This document shows positions 36,691 to 48,081 of a stretch of DNA of 64,000 nt, in pieces. The notes beneath the pieces are model-generated. The model was given only the letters and a program-made list of their open reading frames with translations, searched no databases and had not been told where the DNA came from. This DNA comes from Mytilus edulis (taxonomy: Eukaryota > Mollusca > Bivalvia > Mytilida > Mytilidae), in contig NC_092348.1 in the NCBI RefSeq assembly GCF_963676685.1, positions 28,371,386 through 28,435,385 on the forward strand, read 5' to 3'. Each line of letters starts with the position of its first letter. Position 1 is the stretch's first letter. Made by a program: the position numbers and the translations under genes.

Positions 36691-36869
36691 GTATAGCATA
36701 TCTTTGTTTTACATATGTATACAATCTTCTAATGAATTATACATTTACAGTACAGTACTTTTTTGTATTATTAAATTAACATCCGCCTCGACTTCAATAA
36801 CATTAGAGTTCGTGAGTACAGTAAAACCTGTACAAACCTGCCGGCTACGGGACTATGAAAAAGGACCGG

Positions 36870-37200
36870 TTTGGACCACTGGGTCGATGCCACTGCTGGT
36901 GGACGTTTCGTCCCCGAGGGTATCACCAGCCCAGTAGTCAACATTTCGGTGTTGACATGAATATCAATAATGTGGTCATTTTTATAAATTTCCTGTTTAC
37001 AAAACTTAAAATTTTTCGAAAAACTAAGGATTTTCTTATCCCAGGCATAAATAACCTTAGCCGTATTTGGCGCAACTTTTTGGAATTTTGGATCCTAAAT
37101 GCTCTTCAACTTTGTACTTATAAATATTTTGATATGAGCCCCACTGATGAGTCTTATGTAGACGAAGCGTCTGGCGTACCGAATTATAATCCTGGTTTAT
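36870..37200 (+). repeat. R2 interspersed element, near full copy
   Basis: Plus-orientation match to the whole of 18915-19260: 'ccactgggtcgatgcc', 'gacgtttcgtccccgagg', 'gaagcgtctggcgtaccg', 'attataatcctgg'. A four-base loss in the 'acgaaacgcgcgtctgg' region is visible. 37200-38075 shows no gene. Confidence 0.8.
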
Positions 37201-38079
37201 TCAGGTTTCCGTTTTGACCGGAAGTTTATGACTTGTGACATCCGATATTTTGCATGCAAAAGTTCTATCTGATTGTAAATTATATCTGATATATTAAAAT
37301 ACTTTCACTTCGTGTTTCTTTGTTTGCATTTGCATCATAATACTCGCTTTGTTTGGATTGTGATACGAGAGTTTCGTTTTACTTCCATGATCGTTAATTT
37401 GAAACGTTGGAATGACCGATTAAAAAGCAAGAATATTATGAAACGTAATTTCATCACTGTCGAAATGTTGTCGTACAGTGTACAATAACCATTGATTGTT
37501 GTCATCCAGGTGTTTTTTATTATCAAGGTCATTTGTTTAGGGGTTCACAACAGGGAACCCAGGATTTCGAAATCACGATGTAAACCTCTTACTCCGCGAT
37601 TTAAATTTGTTTATCCGATTTACAAGGTAAGTTTAATCCGAGATATATTCGGCGTGTCTGTTCGTTTCATTGACACGTTTATAATGTTTTAATAAATAAT
37701 ACAGCTCACTACTGTAAGATTGTCAGTTCACAGTTTAACACCTGACTAATTGATTGAATATCCTGAAAAGCCATATTGTATAAGCAAATATGTATTGCAT
37801 ATCGATCATTGAAATTATTAATTATTAATTAGACAAACCGGTTTTGACAGGTAATATTTAATGTAATTAAGAGTATTGGGACTGCATAATTAGACCGGAT
37901 TTCGGAATTCGGAATACACAGGGTCCGGTTCACAAAGGATATTTCAACAAAGACTTTGTAAGGGGGAAATGGGAAATTCATTTTCAGCCGGAATGGACAG
38001 GAAACCGGTTTATTCAGGGTCCGGTTTAATCAGATTTGACTGTATTAGTATTTAAAAGTGAAATTAAATTTTCGTAGCT

Positions 38080-38951
38080 TCTTTCTATTCATACCTTAGA
38101 AAAAAGAAAGGCGAAAGATACAACAGGTACATTCAAACTCAGGGTCGGAAACAAACTGACAAAGTCATGGCCAAAAAAAACCTGACAAACAGACAAGTAA
38201 TAGTACAATGAAACAATATAGAAAACTAAAGACTAATTAACTCGAACCCCATCTAAAACTGTGGGTAATCTCAGGTTCTCCGCTTCACATGTTGCATCCG
38301 TCCTGTTGCAAAACAATGTCCCTGTGGTATCTTTCGCCTTCCTTTCATAAGAATAACGAGAAAAGTGTTCAAGAAGAGGAGCACAATTGGTTCCCATTGT
38401 AATGCCGATAGATTGTTAAAAAAAAGTGTCCTCCAAATCTAACAAATATGTTGTCAACGAAGAAATCAAGCATCAAGTCCTCAATGCTCTTCAACTTTGT
38501 ATTTATTTTGCTTTTTTAACTATTTTGATCAGAGCGTCACTGATGAGTCTTATGTAGACGAAACGCGCGTCTGGCGTATAAAATTATAATCCTGGTACTT
38601 TTGATAACTATTAAATAATGTCAGTTTCAGAGAATTTTTTGTTTGATTCAGAATGATTTTTTACAAAGTAGGATTTATCCTTCCATACCATAAGACAAGA
38701 TAATTGTATCTACGCTGGCCATTCGATTTTATGAAACAAAGCATTATCTCAAGTAACTCTCTCAATTTTTCTTTTACTTTAGAATGGGTAATAGTTGTGT
38801 AAAGTGTTGAAAAGTCAAATGTTTTAATTCTATTGCAAGATGAGAGAGTCTTAGATTGTATGTTCTCTAAAAGATCTTTAGATTTTTTCAGTATCCACAT
38901 CTGATTCACGCCACCTCTAGAATAGGCAGTTTCACAATAACTTTCAAGCAA
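38080..38951 (-). pseudogene. Penelope-like RT fragment with R2 insertion and 3' tail
   Basis: Minus strand 38951-38640 encodes 'ETAYSRGGVNQMWILKKSKD' and 'IKTFDFSTLYTTITHSKVKE', the start of the RT palm. An R2 piece (38465-38630, plus orientation) interrupts it. On the far side 38460-38340 encodes a decayed 'GITMGTNCAPLL' motif (family form GIPMGTNCAPLL) and then jumps to the element's 3' tail (38345-38080). Internal deletion plus insertion make it dead. Confidence 0.75.
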
Positions 38952-38959
38952 CGCTTTGA

Positions 38960-40280
38960 TTAATGATAAAACTGATGATAACTATTAAAAAAGAGGATTT
39001 GTGGAGCACTTCGAAGACCAAGAAAATTGCATTGTTTGTAAGGATACTAATGTAGTTTATGTATCCAAAACAGTGATTGAAGATCCAGTTCTTCATCTTT
39101 GGTTGAAATTCCACACAGGAATATATAACAACAATATGAATATAAAGTATTTCCTCTTTGGCAAGTGTCGTGGGGGATATATTGAGTTTCCTAGTGAATT
39201 TTAGATACCAAATTCATTAATAGAAACATATTCTGAGTTAGATTCCAATTCTCAGAGAGAAAATAAATAAATAAGGTAGACTTTCGTAGACAAAAAGAGC
39301 ACTACTGGATTCAACAATTGGGAACTGCGACAACAAATGGTTGCAATGACAAAATTGGTTGTATATGTATCTAGTCATTCCTGCAGCTCGGTGAATGTGA
39401 TGAATATTTTCAACTCAATTCCTCGAGGTAGACGCAGTCAGGATAATCGTCATTATCTATCACTAACTCTGAATATGTTTCTATTAATGAATTTTATACA
39501 AAAGCCGTTAGGTATTCATCACATTCGCACGAAACTTTATTCATGACCCTTTTCAAAACTTCATTCTCTGTTCAATTTATTTTTGGAAACCACTGTAACA
39601 AACCCTCATTTAAACCATTACAAACTTACAGCTATCATTTTGGATATTGCAAGTCAGACTTTTCAAACCAGTTCATTTTGGTAAGATAAAAACGAGAAAT
39701 GATTTTTTCCTTAACTTTCCTTTGCCAAAAAAGGTTTCGATGCCGACAACTTGGGCAATATCCTTCATCATAAATTAGTTCCATCGAAAATACCTCCCTA
39801 TTTTAAAGATCAGTCTGTACAAACAATTTCTTATACCTATACAAAACCAATTGCAACTAAAACTTTCAATTACAAACACGTTTTTGCAGGATATAAATAT
39901 TGACGACTTCGAGTCTAAACCTCCTGATTTAACCTGTGCTAGTTCCAAATTCACATGTTAAACTGCTGGCCACGTTGTACAGGTGACCCTAACATTTTCA
40001 ACACCAATTCCCTGCGAAATGTTTTATCCATTGGTCCGAAATATCTTGAGCCTAAATTAAACTATTGAAAACACAAATTCAAAATACTGATGGAATCAGT
40101 CGAGGATTGTGCCACGCAATGGGTACAATCTTTAATATATCAATACCCATGCTACGTCAATCTTTAAAAGCCCAAATATTGCAAAACACTTCTCCTACCT
40201 CCATGACAAATATATTGTTGTCTCAGCAAACAAAGCCCGAAAGAAATTCGTTTTTGTGTTTAAATCTGATTACATAAACT
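38960..40280 (+). pseudogene. Penelope-like element N-terminal half with GIY-YIG-like end
   Basis: Plus strand. 39001-39200 may hold the start of the endonuclease region. 39270-39345 encodes 'VDFRRQKEHYWIQQLGTATT' then GCND, like the end of a GIY-YIG domain. 39480-39545 gives 'KPLGIHHIRTKLYS'. 40190-40275 gives 'LHDKYIVVSADKARKKFVFV', which in this family lies just before the RT. The RT itself is missing here and lies inverted next door (38080-38951). Stops and shifts throughout. The 600 bp at 39240-39860 are duplicated inverted at 6797-7400. Confidence 0.72.
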
Positions 40281-40427
40281 GCTTGATAACAACTCAGGTT
40301 GTTTCCGGTCCGTTTTTTTTTTGTTACCTTTGTTAGTACTTTTTGCATTTAGGAAAGAAAGCAAAATTTAACATATTAGAAAATCAAATGGCCATGTAAC
40401 ATTTTAATATGACAGTAACTGGTAGTA

Positions 40428-43400
40428 TATGGAAAGCCAACGGGGTCAAAATTCTTACTTCGTAACTTGTCAATTTGTAACTTGTAACTGTGTGATTTGT
40501 CAATTTGTATATTGCTGTTTTGTAACTTGTCGATTGGTATATTGTCTATTTGTATATTGATGTTTTGTAACTTGTCGATTCGTTAATTTTCAATTTGTAT
40601 ATTGCTGTTTTGTAACTTGTCGATTTGTTAAATGTCGATTTGTATATTGTCTATTTGTATATTAATGTTTTGTAACTTGTCGATTCGTAAATTGTCAATT
40701 TGTATATTGATGTTTTGTAACTTGTCGATTCGTTAAATGTCAATGTGTGAAATGTCATCGTTGTATTATGCTAACGATCATTATGACGACAGATGGCGCT
40801 CGGTTTCTTCTACGGTGTATAAGCCTCCTGTAAGTAGGAGCACCGGCATATGGAATATATACCAATGTAATTTAAATCAATTATGTAAAGCACATTTATT
40901 TAAAAGAAAACAAATAGATAAATACATTGTTTGTTTTATATAGCATGTATATCAGGGTCTCGCTTTTATTTAGAGTTTATTGTACTGGTCACCAAACCTG
41001 GGATGGGATCCTGTATTAAGATATCATAGATGTGTCGCTGGAACGGGCTTCCTTATCAACTTCGCAAATATATTACTGTCACTTGGCAGGAAATTTATAC
41101 TTAATATTTAACCGGGTCAAAATAAGACTAAATACATGAAATATAAGACGGTGCTGGAAAATTTATACTAATAGTGTCCTGGGCCGCAAATTTTGAACTA
41201 AATGTATCATGAATGGGAGAAATGGTTTGACACTCATTATTCCTTAATATTATAATCTCAATATAAAAATTTCAGAAAAGAATGCAATTCTCTAATGATG
41301 TTTTAATACAAGAAGCAAATAGACGAGCAATCTATATTTATTTGGCTCCTGAGTAATGAAGATAAAAGATGTAACAGTTTATTATATCATATTTGAACTT
41401 TGCAAAGACAAACTGAATGTTTTTTATGCCCCACCTACGATTGTAGAGGGGCATTATGTTTTCTGGTCTGTGCCTCCGTTCGTTCGTTCGTTCGTCCGTC
41501 TGTGCGTCCGTCTGTGAGTCCGTTCGCTTCAGGTTAAAGTTTTTGGTCAAGGTAGTTTTTGGTCAAGGTAGTTTTTGGTCAAGGTAGTTTTTGAAGAAGT
41601 TGAAGTCCAATCAACTTGAAACTTAGTTAACAAAAAAAGTCATGTTCCCCATGATATGATCTTTCTAATTTTAATGCCAAATTATAGTTTTGACCCCTAT
41701 TTCATGGTCCACTGAACATAGAAAATGATAGTGCAAAGTTCAGGTTAAAGTTTTTGGTCAAGGTAGTTTTTGTTGAAGTTAAAGTTACATTAACTTGAAA
41801 CTTAGTACACATGTTCCCTATGATATGATCTTTCTAATTATAATTCCAAATTAAAGTTTTGACCCCAATTTCACGGTCTACTGAACATAGAAAATGATAG
41901 TGGGAGTGGGGCATCCGTGTACTATGGACACATTCTTGTTTTTAAATGAGTTACTTAATTAATGTATACTATATATTAAAACTGTATTGAATATGCACTA
42001 TTTTGTAATAAAATCTAAAGGAACCAGAAAACTAAACGAGGACCTAAATTGGACTACCAATATTTCCAAAAAAGCAACGTAGTCAAGAAGTCAAAATTAA
42101 CACTAGGATTCCTGATAAGAAAGTTTTTCAGTGCTATAGAGCCAGACAATTAAAAAAAAGTTCGTCCAAAAAAGGACAATCTATTGCTGCCAAGTGCCCG
42201 ATTGAACAATTATCAGTCAAGAAACGTATTGAAAAAAATTGCATATCAAGAACTTCAAAAAGTGTTTTTAGATCTCAACGAGCAAAATACCACAATATTC
42301 CAACTTATTTTTCGTAAAAACAGTATTTGAGTGGAACCACCTTGAAGAAACTGTAGTGCGCAAACCGCGAGCGTTGACAGTCGTTCAGAAACTTCTCTCG
42401 TGCATCGTCAATACATCGACGGCGCTCTGTCTATCGTTGTATTAAAGCCGGGGTTTTTATCCACAACGTTTTCCTACAGATACAGATACAAATCTAGAAT
42501 GATCATGGTACTAGATCGAAATATATTAAGAGATTTTCCCTCTGGATAGTTTGTTAATGACCATGATCGTAAAATTATGAAACTGTTTATTTTTTACTAC
42601 ACGCGTCACCTACTTAAAATTGAAAATGGAAATGGGTAATGTGTCAAAGGGACAACAACCCGACCTGGGATCATGGTTGACTGCTGGACAGAAGAGCCAG
42701 GCGGAATACAGCATGGTTTGTTAATTGAGTTAGGATTATATTGTTACGAATTCATTGCAAATGATTTTTTATTTTACATGACATGCACATTTAAATCTTT
42801 TAGCTTTATTGATTAACATCGTGAATCATTTCGGTTAATTAACGATCCGATCGACAAAATATCAGATTTGGTAAGGTTGCCGGGCTATAAGGAGGTGTTT
42901 CACCGGGTGGGGATCATATCGGGAATTCTAGGCGTTAATAAGCAGCTGTTGCGATCGAGGGACTCGTGAATATTTTTATCTTTTTGGTTGTAAATTTTTA
43001 TAGAACGGGAATCTGGTAGCGGCAATTTTTAAAATTCTTGACCAGAAAAATTCAGTAGGCATGTGTATCAATATATATGTCAGCCCTTTCCCCTCCTGTC
43101 AGAATAAAATGAACCGATAATAGCATTTTAGGATTAATAGATACGTTTATTACTAGAACCTGGGTTTTCCAGTAATGATGTAGCCTTTTATAGACGACTA
43201 TTTGGTATTATGTTTTCTCATTGTTGAAGGCCGTAGGTTGCCTATACTTGCTTACATCGACTTTATTTGAACTTCGCTTTGGTGTATAGTTGTCTCATTG
43301 TCAATCATACGGTTTATTACCACATCTCCTTATTGTATTTACCTGAATAATCCAGTCGTTATATTCCACGGACCAACGACTATTTCAATTACCTCGCAAT

Positions 43401-43953
43401 TAGGAGAGATCGATTACGTCGAGGGACTTGACTAGTCGGGATGTATTTTTATAGTTTCCGTTCTCGAACGAAAGTCCACGTCAGTAAATAAAATAAAACT
43501 GGGGTCCTGTAAACATGCATTTTTTGTTTTACTTTCTTTTAGACGCATTTGCTGTAATTGATTGATTATAATTACTTAGGTATATATATTCCATATGGAG
43601 GTGCTCCTACTTACAGGAGGCTTATACACCGAAGAAGAAACCGAGCGCCATCTGTCGTCATAATGATCGTTAGCATAATACAACGATGACATTTCACACA
43701 TTGACAAATCACACATTGACATTTAACGAATCGACAAGTTTCAAAACATCAATACACAAATTGACAATTTACAAATCGGCAATTATGAGTTACAAAACAT
43801 CAATATGTATACAAGTTGACAATTTACAAATCGACATTTAACGAATTGACAAGTTACAAAACAGCCGAATATACAAATTGACAAATCACACAGTTACAAG
43901 TTACAAATTGACAAGTTACGAAGTAAGAATTTTGAACCCGTTGGCTTTCCATA
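40428..43953. mobile_element. 3.5-kb DNA transposon-like element with repeat-built long TIRs, 6-bp TSD
   Basis: 3526 bp bounded by TATGGAAAGCC and its reverse complement GGCTTTCCATA, flanked by GTAGTA on both sides (40422-40427, 43954-43959). The paralogous site near 7565-7575 ('actgctagtattcc') has no insert. TIRs extend about 400-450 bp. Their outer two thirds are tandem units of about 15 bp ('gtatattgtctattt', 'gtaacttgtcgattt'), and the inner part is unique ('gacgacagatggcgctcgg', 'agcctcctgtaagtaggagc'). The interior holds an R4 repeat (41425-41940), an R1 piece (42605-42665) and a SINE-like piece (43220-43320). No transposase ORF. Superfamily not assigned. Confidence 0.88.
41425..41940 (+). 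repeat. Interspersed repeat R4
   Basis: Begins 'tatgccccacctacgattg' and ends 'catccgtgtactatggacac'. Contains a 'cgttcgttcgttcgtccgtc' run and two to three tandem 'ggtcaaggtagtttttg' units. Internal duplication: the block 41640-41730 resembles 41800-41895. Confidence 0.75.
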
Positions 43954-44129
43954 GTAGTATTCCTTGTAAGTGTATGAATCATTGTCATTTTGTTTAATTT
44001 TCTTTTGTTACCTTTCGTGACATTGGACTCGGACTTCTGTTGAACTGTGTTTTATTGTGCGTATTACTGTGTGTTTGTTTTTTCGACATTGGTTTGAGGT
44101 ATATGGGTAGGGTAGGGATCTCACAAAAC

Positions 44130-45170
44130 TTGTTAATCCCCACCGCATTTTTGCGTCTGTTCCAAGTCGGGAGCCTCTGATCCTTTTTTGTTATACTTTT
44201 ATTTCAATTTATATATTTCGGAGTTTAGTATGAGTTTAGGGGCAAGCTGAAACACGCTCCGGGTGTGGGATTTTCTCGCAGTGTTGAAGACTAATTGGGG
44301 GCTTCCGGCTATTTTATGCTCTTTGGTCTAATTGTTGTCTCTTTGACACATTCCCCGTTTCCATTCTTAATTTTATTATAGGTTTGTATATGTCTCTGAT
44401 AGTTTTGATCAGGATTTAACACGTGTCACTTTAATTATCTATATATATATATTACTATTTTTATATTAGAATATAAACGTCGGTACCAACATTAGTTTGC
44501 TTTCAGGATTGTCTTCAATAATATTCATGTCTATATATTAAAGAAAAGTTACATTAACGGACTAATCATGTAGCTTCAAAAACGGGTAGGTTCTTTTCTT
44601 CAACGCTATCACCCAAATATTTTTTTTTCAAATTAGCACTATTATATACGGTTTTCGGAAAAACAGGAATATAAACAATAGTTTGTCATCTGCTTGACCA
44701 CACTATATTTCTTCTCAGAAAACTGGGGATCAATTTCTTTTTTTTTTTGTGAAAAAAACAATAAACCCCCTTTTGAAGTTAAATAGTCAGTCCCTTAGTC
44801 TGCTTTTACCGGAATTGTTTGACGTTATTGATGCAAACCCAAATATTTAAATTAAACGAAAGGGCATATATCGGTAAAACAAGAATGTGTCCCTAGTACA
44901 CGGATGCCCCCTCCGCACTATCATTTTCTATGTTCAGTGGACCGTAAAAATGGGGTAAAAACTCGAACTTGTAGTTAAAATGAGAAAGGTCATATCATAG
45001 GTAACATTTGTACTAAGTTTTAAGCTGATTGGACTTAAACTTCATCAAAAACTACCTCGACCAAAACCCTTTAATGTGAAGCGGAACAGAGGGATGAACG
45101 GACGGACGACCGAACAAACAGACGAACAGACGCACAAACCAGAAAACGTAATGCCTATAAATGGGGCATA
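44130..45170. repeat. R1 and R4 repeats of duplication copy 2
   Basis: R1 piece 44130-44365 and R4 piece 44883-45170, orthologous to 7740-7990 and 8845-9140 in copy 1, so both predate the duplication. The R2 piece of copy 1 (8005-8195) is absent here. Confidence 0.7.
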
Positions 45171-45426
45171 ACAAAAAGTTCCAAATCTCATTGAAATGTA
45201 AAGTTCCAATAAACTCACTGATTATGCACGAATGGTTCTATTCATAAAAAGGGTCCTTGTAACAACTTAAAGGTGTCTGTGTATCATTTAAAAAAATGTA
45301 GCACCCGTTTATTTACTGGTTTTTTGGTTTTTTTTTTTGTTTTTTTTGTTAAAGGTAACAACATTTCGAAGACGTGTATAAGCTTATTACTCGTTATAAA
45401 AATCTAACATTGACAGAATTGTAAAC

Positions 45427-45432
45427 TTTATT
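45427..45432 (-). terminator. Poly(A) signal of C1q gene B
   Basis: AATAAA on the minus strand 17 bp past the stop codon, in the same sequence context as 9250-9255. Confidence 0.6.
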
Positions 45433-45448
45433 TAATAGTATTCACTGT

Positions 45449-45837
45449 TTACTTGCTGGGGTCAAAACCATTTATCCGAACTGCAGTGAAAGTGTTATAA
45501 ACATCAAAGAGACTCGATGCCTTGTTGTTCATTTGCACCCAAATCGTGTCCCCCACTTCCAGTTCCATGCAGACAGTTTGGGTTGCCATATCATATTGGT
45601 TACCAGTATATAGCCACACATAAATAGCTCCATTCTTCCTTAGAGTAGTGTGAGCCGTGACAAGGCCTGACATCATAGTAACAGATACTAAGTAATTACC
45701 AGCCTTTCCTTCACCAACTGTAAAAATACCCGTATAATGATTGTAACCAGCTTCCGTACAAAGCATCCGGTTGTATCGGATTTTTTCATTTTGCCCATAT
45801 GGATTATAACCTCCGGGTAATGTCGCTGTAAATGCAG
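45449..45837 (-). CDS. Secreted C1q domain-containing protein B, exon 2 (C1q domain)
   Basis: With exon 1 (47967-48081) encodes 167 residues. The exon follows an ACAG acceptor in phase 1 and the joined frame is open. The C1q domain is nearly identical to gene A ('GYNHYTGIFTVGEGKAGNYL', 'DTIWVQMNNKASSLFDVYNT') with few changes, for example VG for DG after MELE/MELA. It ends VRINGFDPSK, six residues longer than A. Intron 2129 bp, larger than in A because of an internal tandem duplication (46084-46758). Role by family: secreted lectin-like recognition protein of bivalve innate immunity. Preserved open frames in both copies suggest both are functional, but expression is unknown. Confidence 0.9.
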
Positions 45838-46083
45838 CTGTAAAAAGATTTCAAGGGATTAAGAAATATATAATTTACACATAAACAGAATCGCACATTT
45901 AGTGCTTCATGAAGGAAATTCATAACTTAATCTCTAGCACGTTTTTTTCTTCAGTCAACTGTGTTTGTACTTGTGAATGGCCACTTTATGGTTATTTAAC
46001 TGATATGAATCATATTGTGTATGGCTAAACTCAGTAAAGATCGGTCTAAATTCTATTTTATTGAGCCAACAACACTTATATTT

Positions 46084-46758
46084 TTACATCACTGGGTCGA
46101 TACCTCTCATCAGCTCAGTAATCAGTGCTTCGGTACTGACATGATTAAACAAACTTTACTGAAATTGTCCGTTTATAAATTTTGAAATTATTATGAAACT
46201 AAGGTTTCAACTCCCTCAGACAAAGTTGGCTTTAGATGAATTTAGCTATTTGTTTTAGGTATTTTTAACATATAGCTCTTCAACGATTTTCGGTACTTAT
46301 TCATCTTCGGATTTCAAATGTTTGGCTTTGAGCGTTCCTGATGAAGGTAAATCCAGAAAAGCGCTTCGGACGCAATAAATTATTAAACGTGTTGTTTTAT
46401 ATTTTTACATCACTGGGTCGATACCTCTGCTGGTGGACTATCAGTCCCCGAGGGTATCATCAGCTCAGTAATCAGTGCTTCGGTACTGACATGATTAAAC
46501 AAACTTTACTGAAATTGTACGTTTATAAATTTTGAAATTATTATGAAACTAAGGTTTCAACTCCCTCAGGCAAAGTTGGCTTTAGATGAATTTGGCTATT
46601 TATTTTAAGTATTTTTAAAATATAGTTCTTCAACGATTTTCGGTACTTATACATCTTCGGATTTCAAATGTTTGGCTTTGAGCGTTCCTGATGAAGGTAA
46701 ATCCAGAAAAGCGCTTATGACGCAATAAATTATTAAACGTGTTGTTTTATATTTTTAC
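46084..46758. repeat. Tandem duplication in the C1q B intron
   Basis: Two consecutive copies of about 325-350 bp, each running from 'cactgggtcgatacctct' to 'cgtgttgttttatattttt' and containing 'gcgttcctgatgaaggtaaa'. The first copy lacks a 27-bp piece ('gctggtggactatcagtcc' region). Gene A's intron has no such pair. Confidence 0.88.
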
Positions 46759-47634
46759 CGTTATCTTGATGATATTTTATATATTAAATATAGGGTGATA
46801 TTTAAAAATACAAAAAAGGTGAGATTGGTAATCGAAAACCTGTACGAAAATGTTCCATCAAAAGGGTTTGGTTAATTATTCATTTGTTTAATAATGATGG
46901 ACATTGAATGAAGTAAAAATAATTTAAAAAAGAAATTATATTGACATGAACTTTCTAATATAACTGGGCGTCATTTCACAGATACTTCGTATATGAAAAG
47001 TATCGGTTTTAAATGTAATCAGATGTATGAGCTTCATTCTGCAAGTAAACCAATTACTATTAAAATATACATGATATATGTTTAAAAAGTATCAACAGAC
47101 ATGTTCAATGTTTTAAACGATACACCAACATATATACCACATACCAGTATTTGTACATCTAGTAGGATCTGATGGTCTTAAACAAGACTATTGAATTTGT
47201 TTATGTGTTGTATAACCTTAGTTTTCAATTGATCAAGGTAAAACAAGAGAAACGCTTTGGACGCACAAAATAAAAGAGTTATTTTATTTTATGGATCTGA
47301 GTTCATACCACTGCTAGTATACTATTAGTATCCGATAGTGTAATCCACTCGGTCATCACTGTTTCCAAAATAACTTGATTAATAACTAAATTTTCTAAAG
47401 AGGCTGATGATTATTTAAGAAATTTTACTGTATAAAATTTTGATATTTATGGGGTCGCGTTTGGTCGTATTGGTTAAGATGTCTCTTTGGACTAAACATA
47501 CCCGATTTTAAAATATATAACTAATAAGTTTTAGCATTCCTGATGAAGGTCAGTCTAGCGCTTTTTACGCTCCAAAATGATCATCTTATCTTTATTTAGT
47601 CTATTTTGTGATCTTTTCTTTTAAACGCTATCTA

Positions 47635-47945
47635 AAAAGTTTAGGAATTTTGGTCCTCAATGCTCTTCAACTTCATACTTTATTTGGCCTTTTAATCTTT
47701 TTTGGATTCGAGCGCCACTGATTAGTCTTTTGTATACAAAACGCGCGTCTGACAGTAAATACAAAATTTAATCCTGGTATCTATGACGACTTTATTCACA
47801 TGTATCAAATTATCAATACATACATATAGTGATATTTTTGTAACTTAATAGTTATAATTTAGTACGCCAGACGCGCGTTTCGTCTACATAAGTCTCACCA
47901 GTGATTCTCATATCAAAATATTTATAAATTCAAACAAGTAAAAAG
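47635..47945. repeat. R2 repeat fragments, two opposed copies
   Basis: Counterparts of 11260-11560 in copy 1. Confidence 0.75.
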
Positions 47946-47966
47946 TTAAAATCGTGATTAGCATAC

Positions 47967-48081
47967 CTTTTACCGGAGGAGGAGGATCACCACCAAAACC
48001 ACCATCACCACCGCCACCACCATTAGTTGTACGACAGATGAACACAAACAAGAGACACTTTAAAATATTAGCCATAATCAT
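47967..48081 (-). CDS. C1q domain-containing protein B, exon 1 (signal peptide)
   Basis: Encodes 38 residues: signal peptide ANILKCLLFVFICRT and a Gly-rich linker (GGGGGDGGFGGDPPPPVK), longer and more glycine-rich than in gene A. The donor AAAAG|GTATGC in phase 1 matches exon 2. The open frame read past the donor (to 47908) is intronic. Confidence 0.85.

Noticed and set aside
40450..40760. CRISPR-like array
   Set aside because: Units are contiguous 15-bp AT-rich repeats without spacers, in a eukaryotic transposon TIR.
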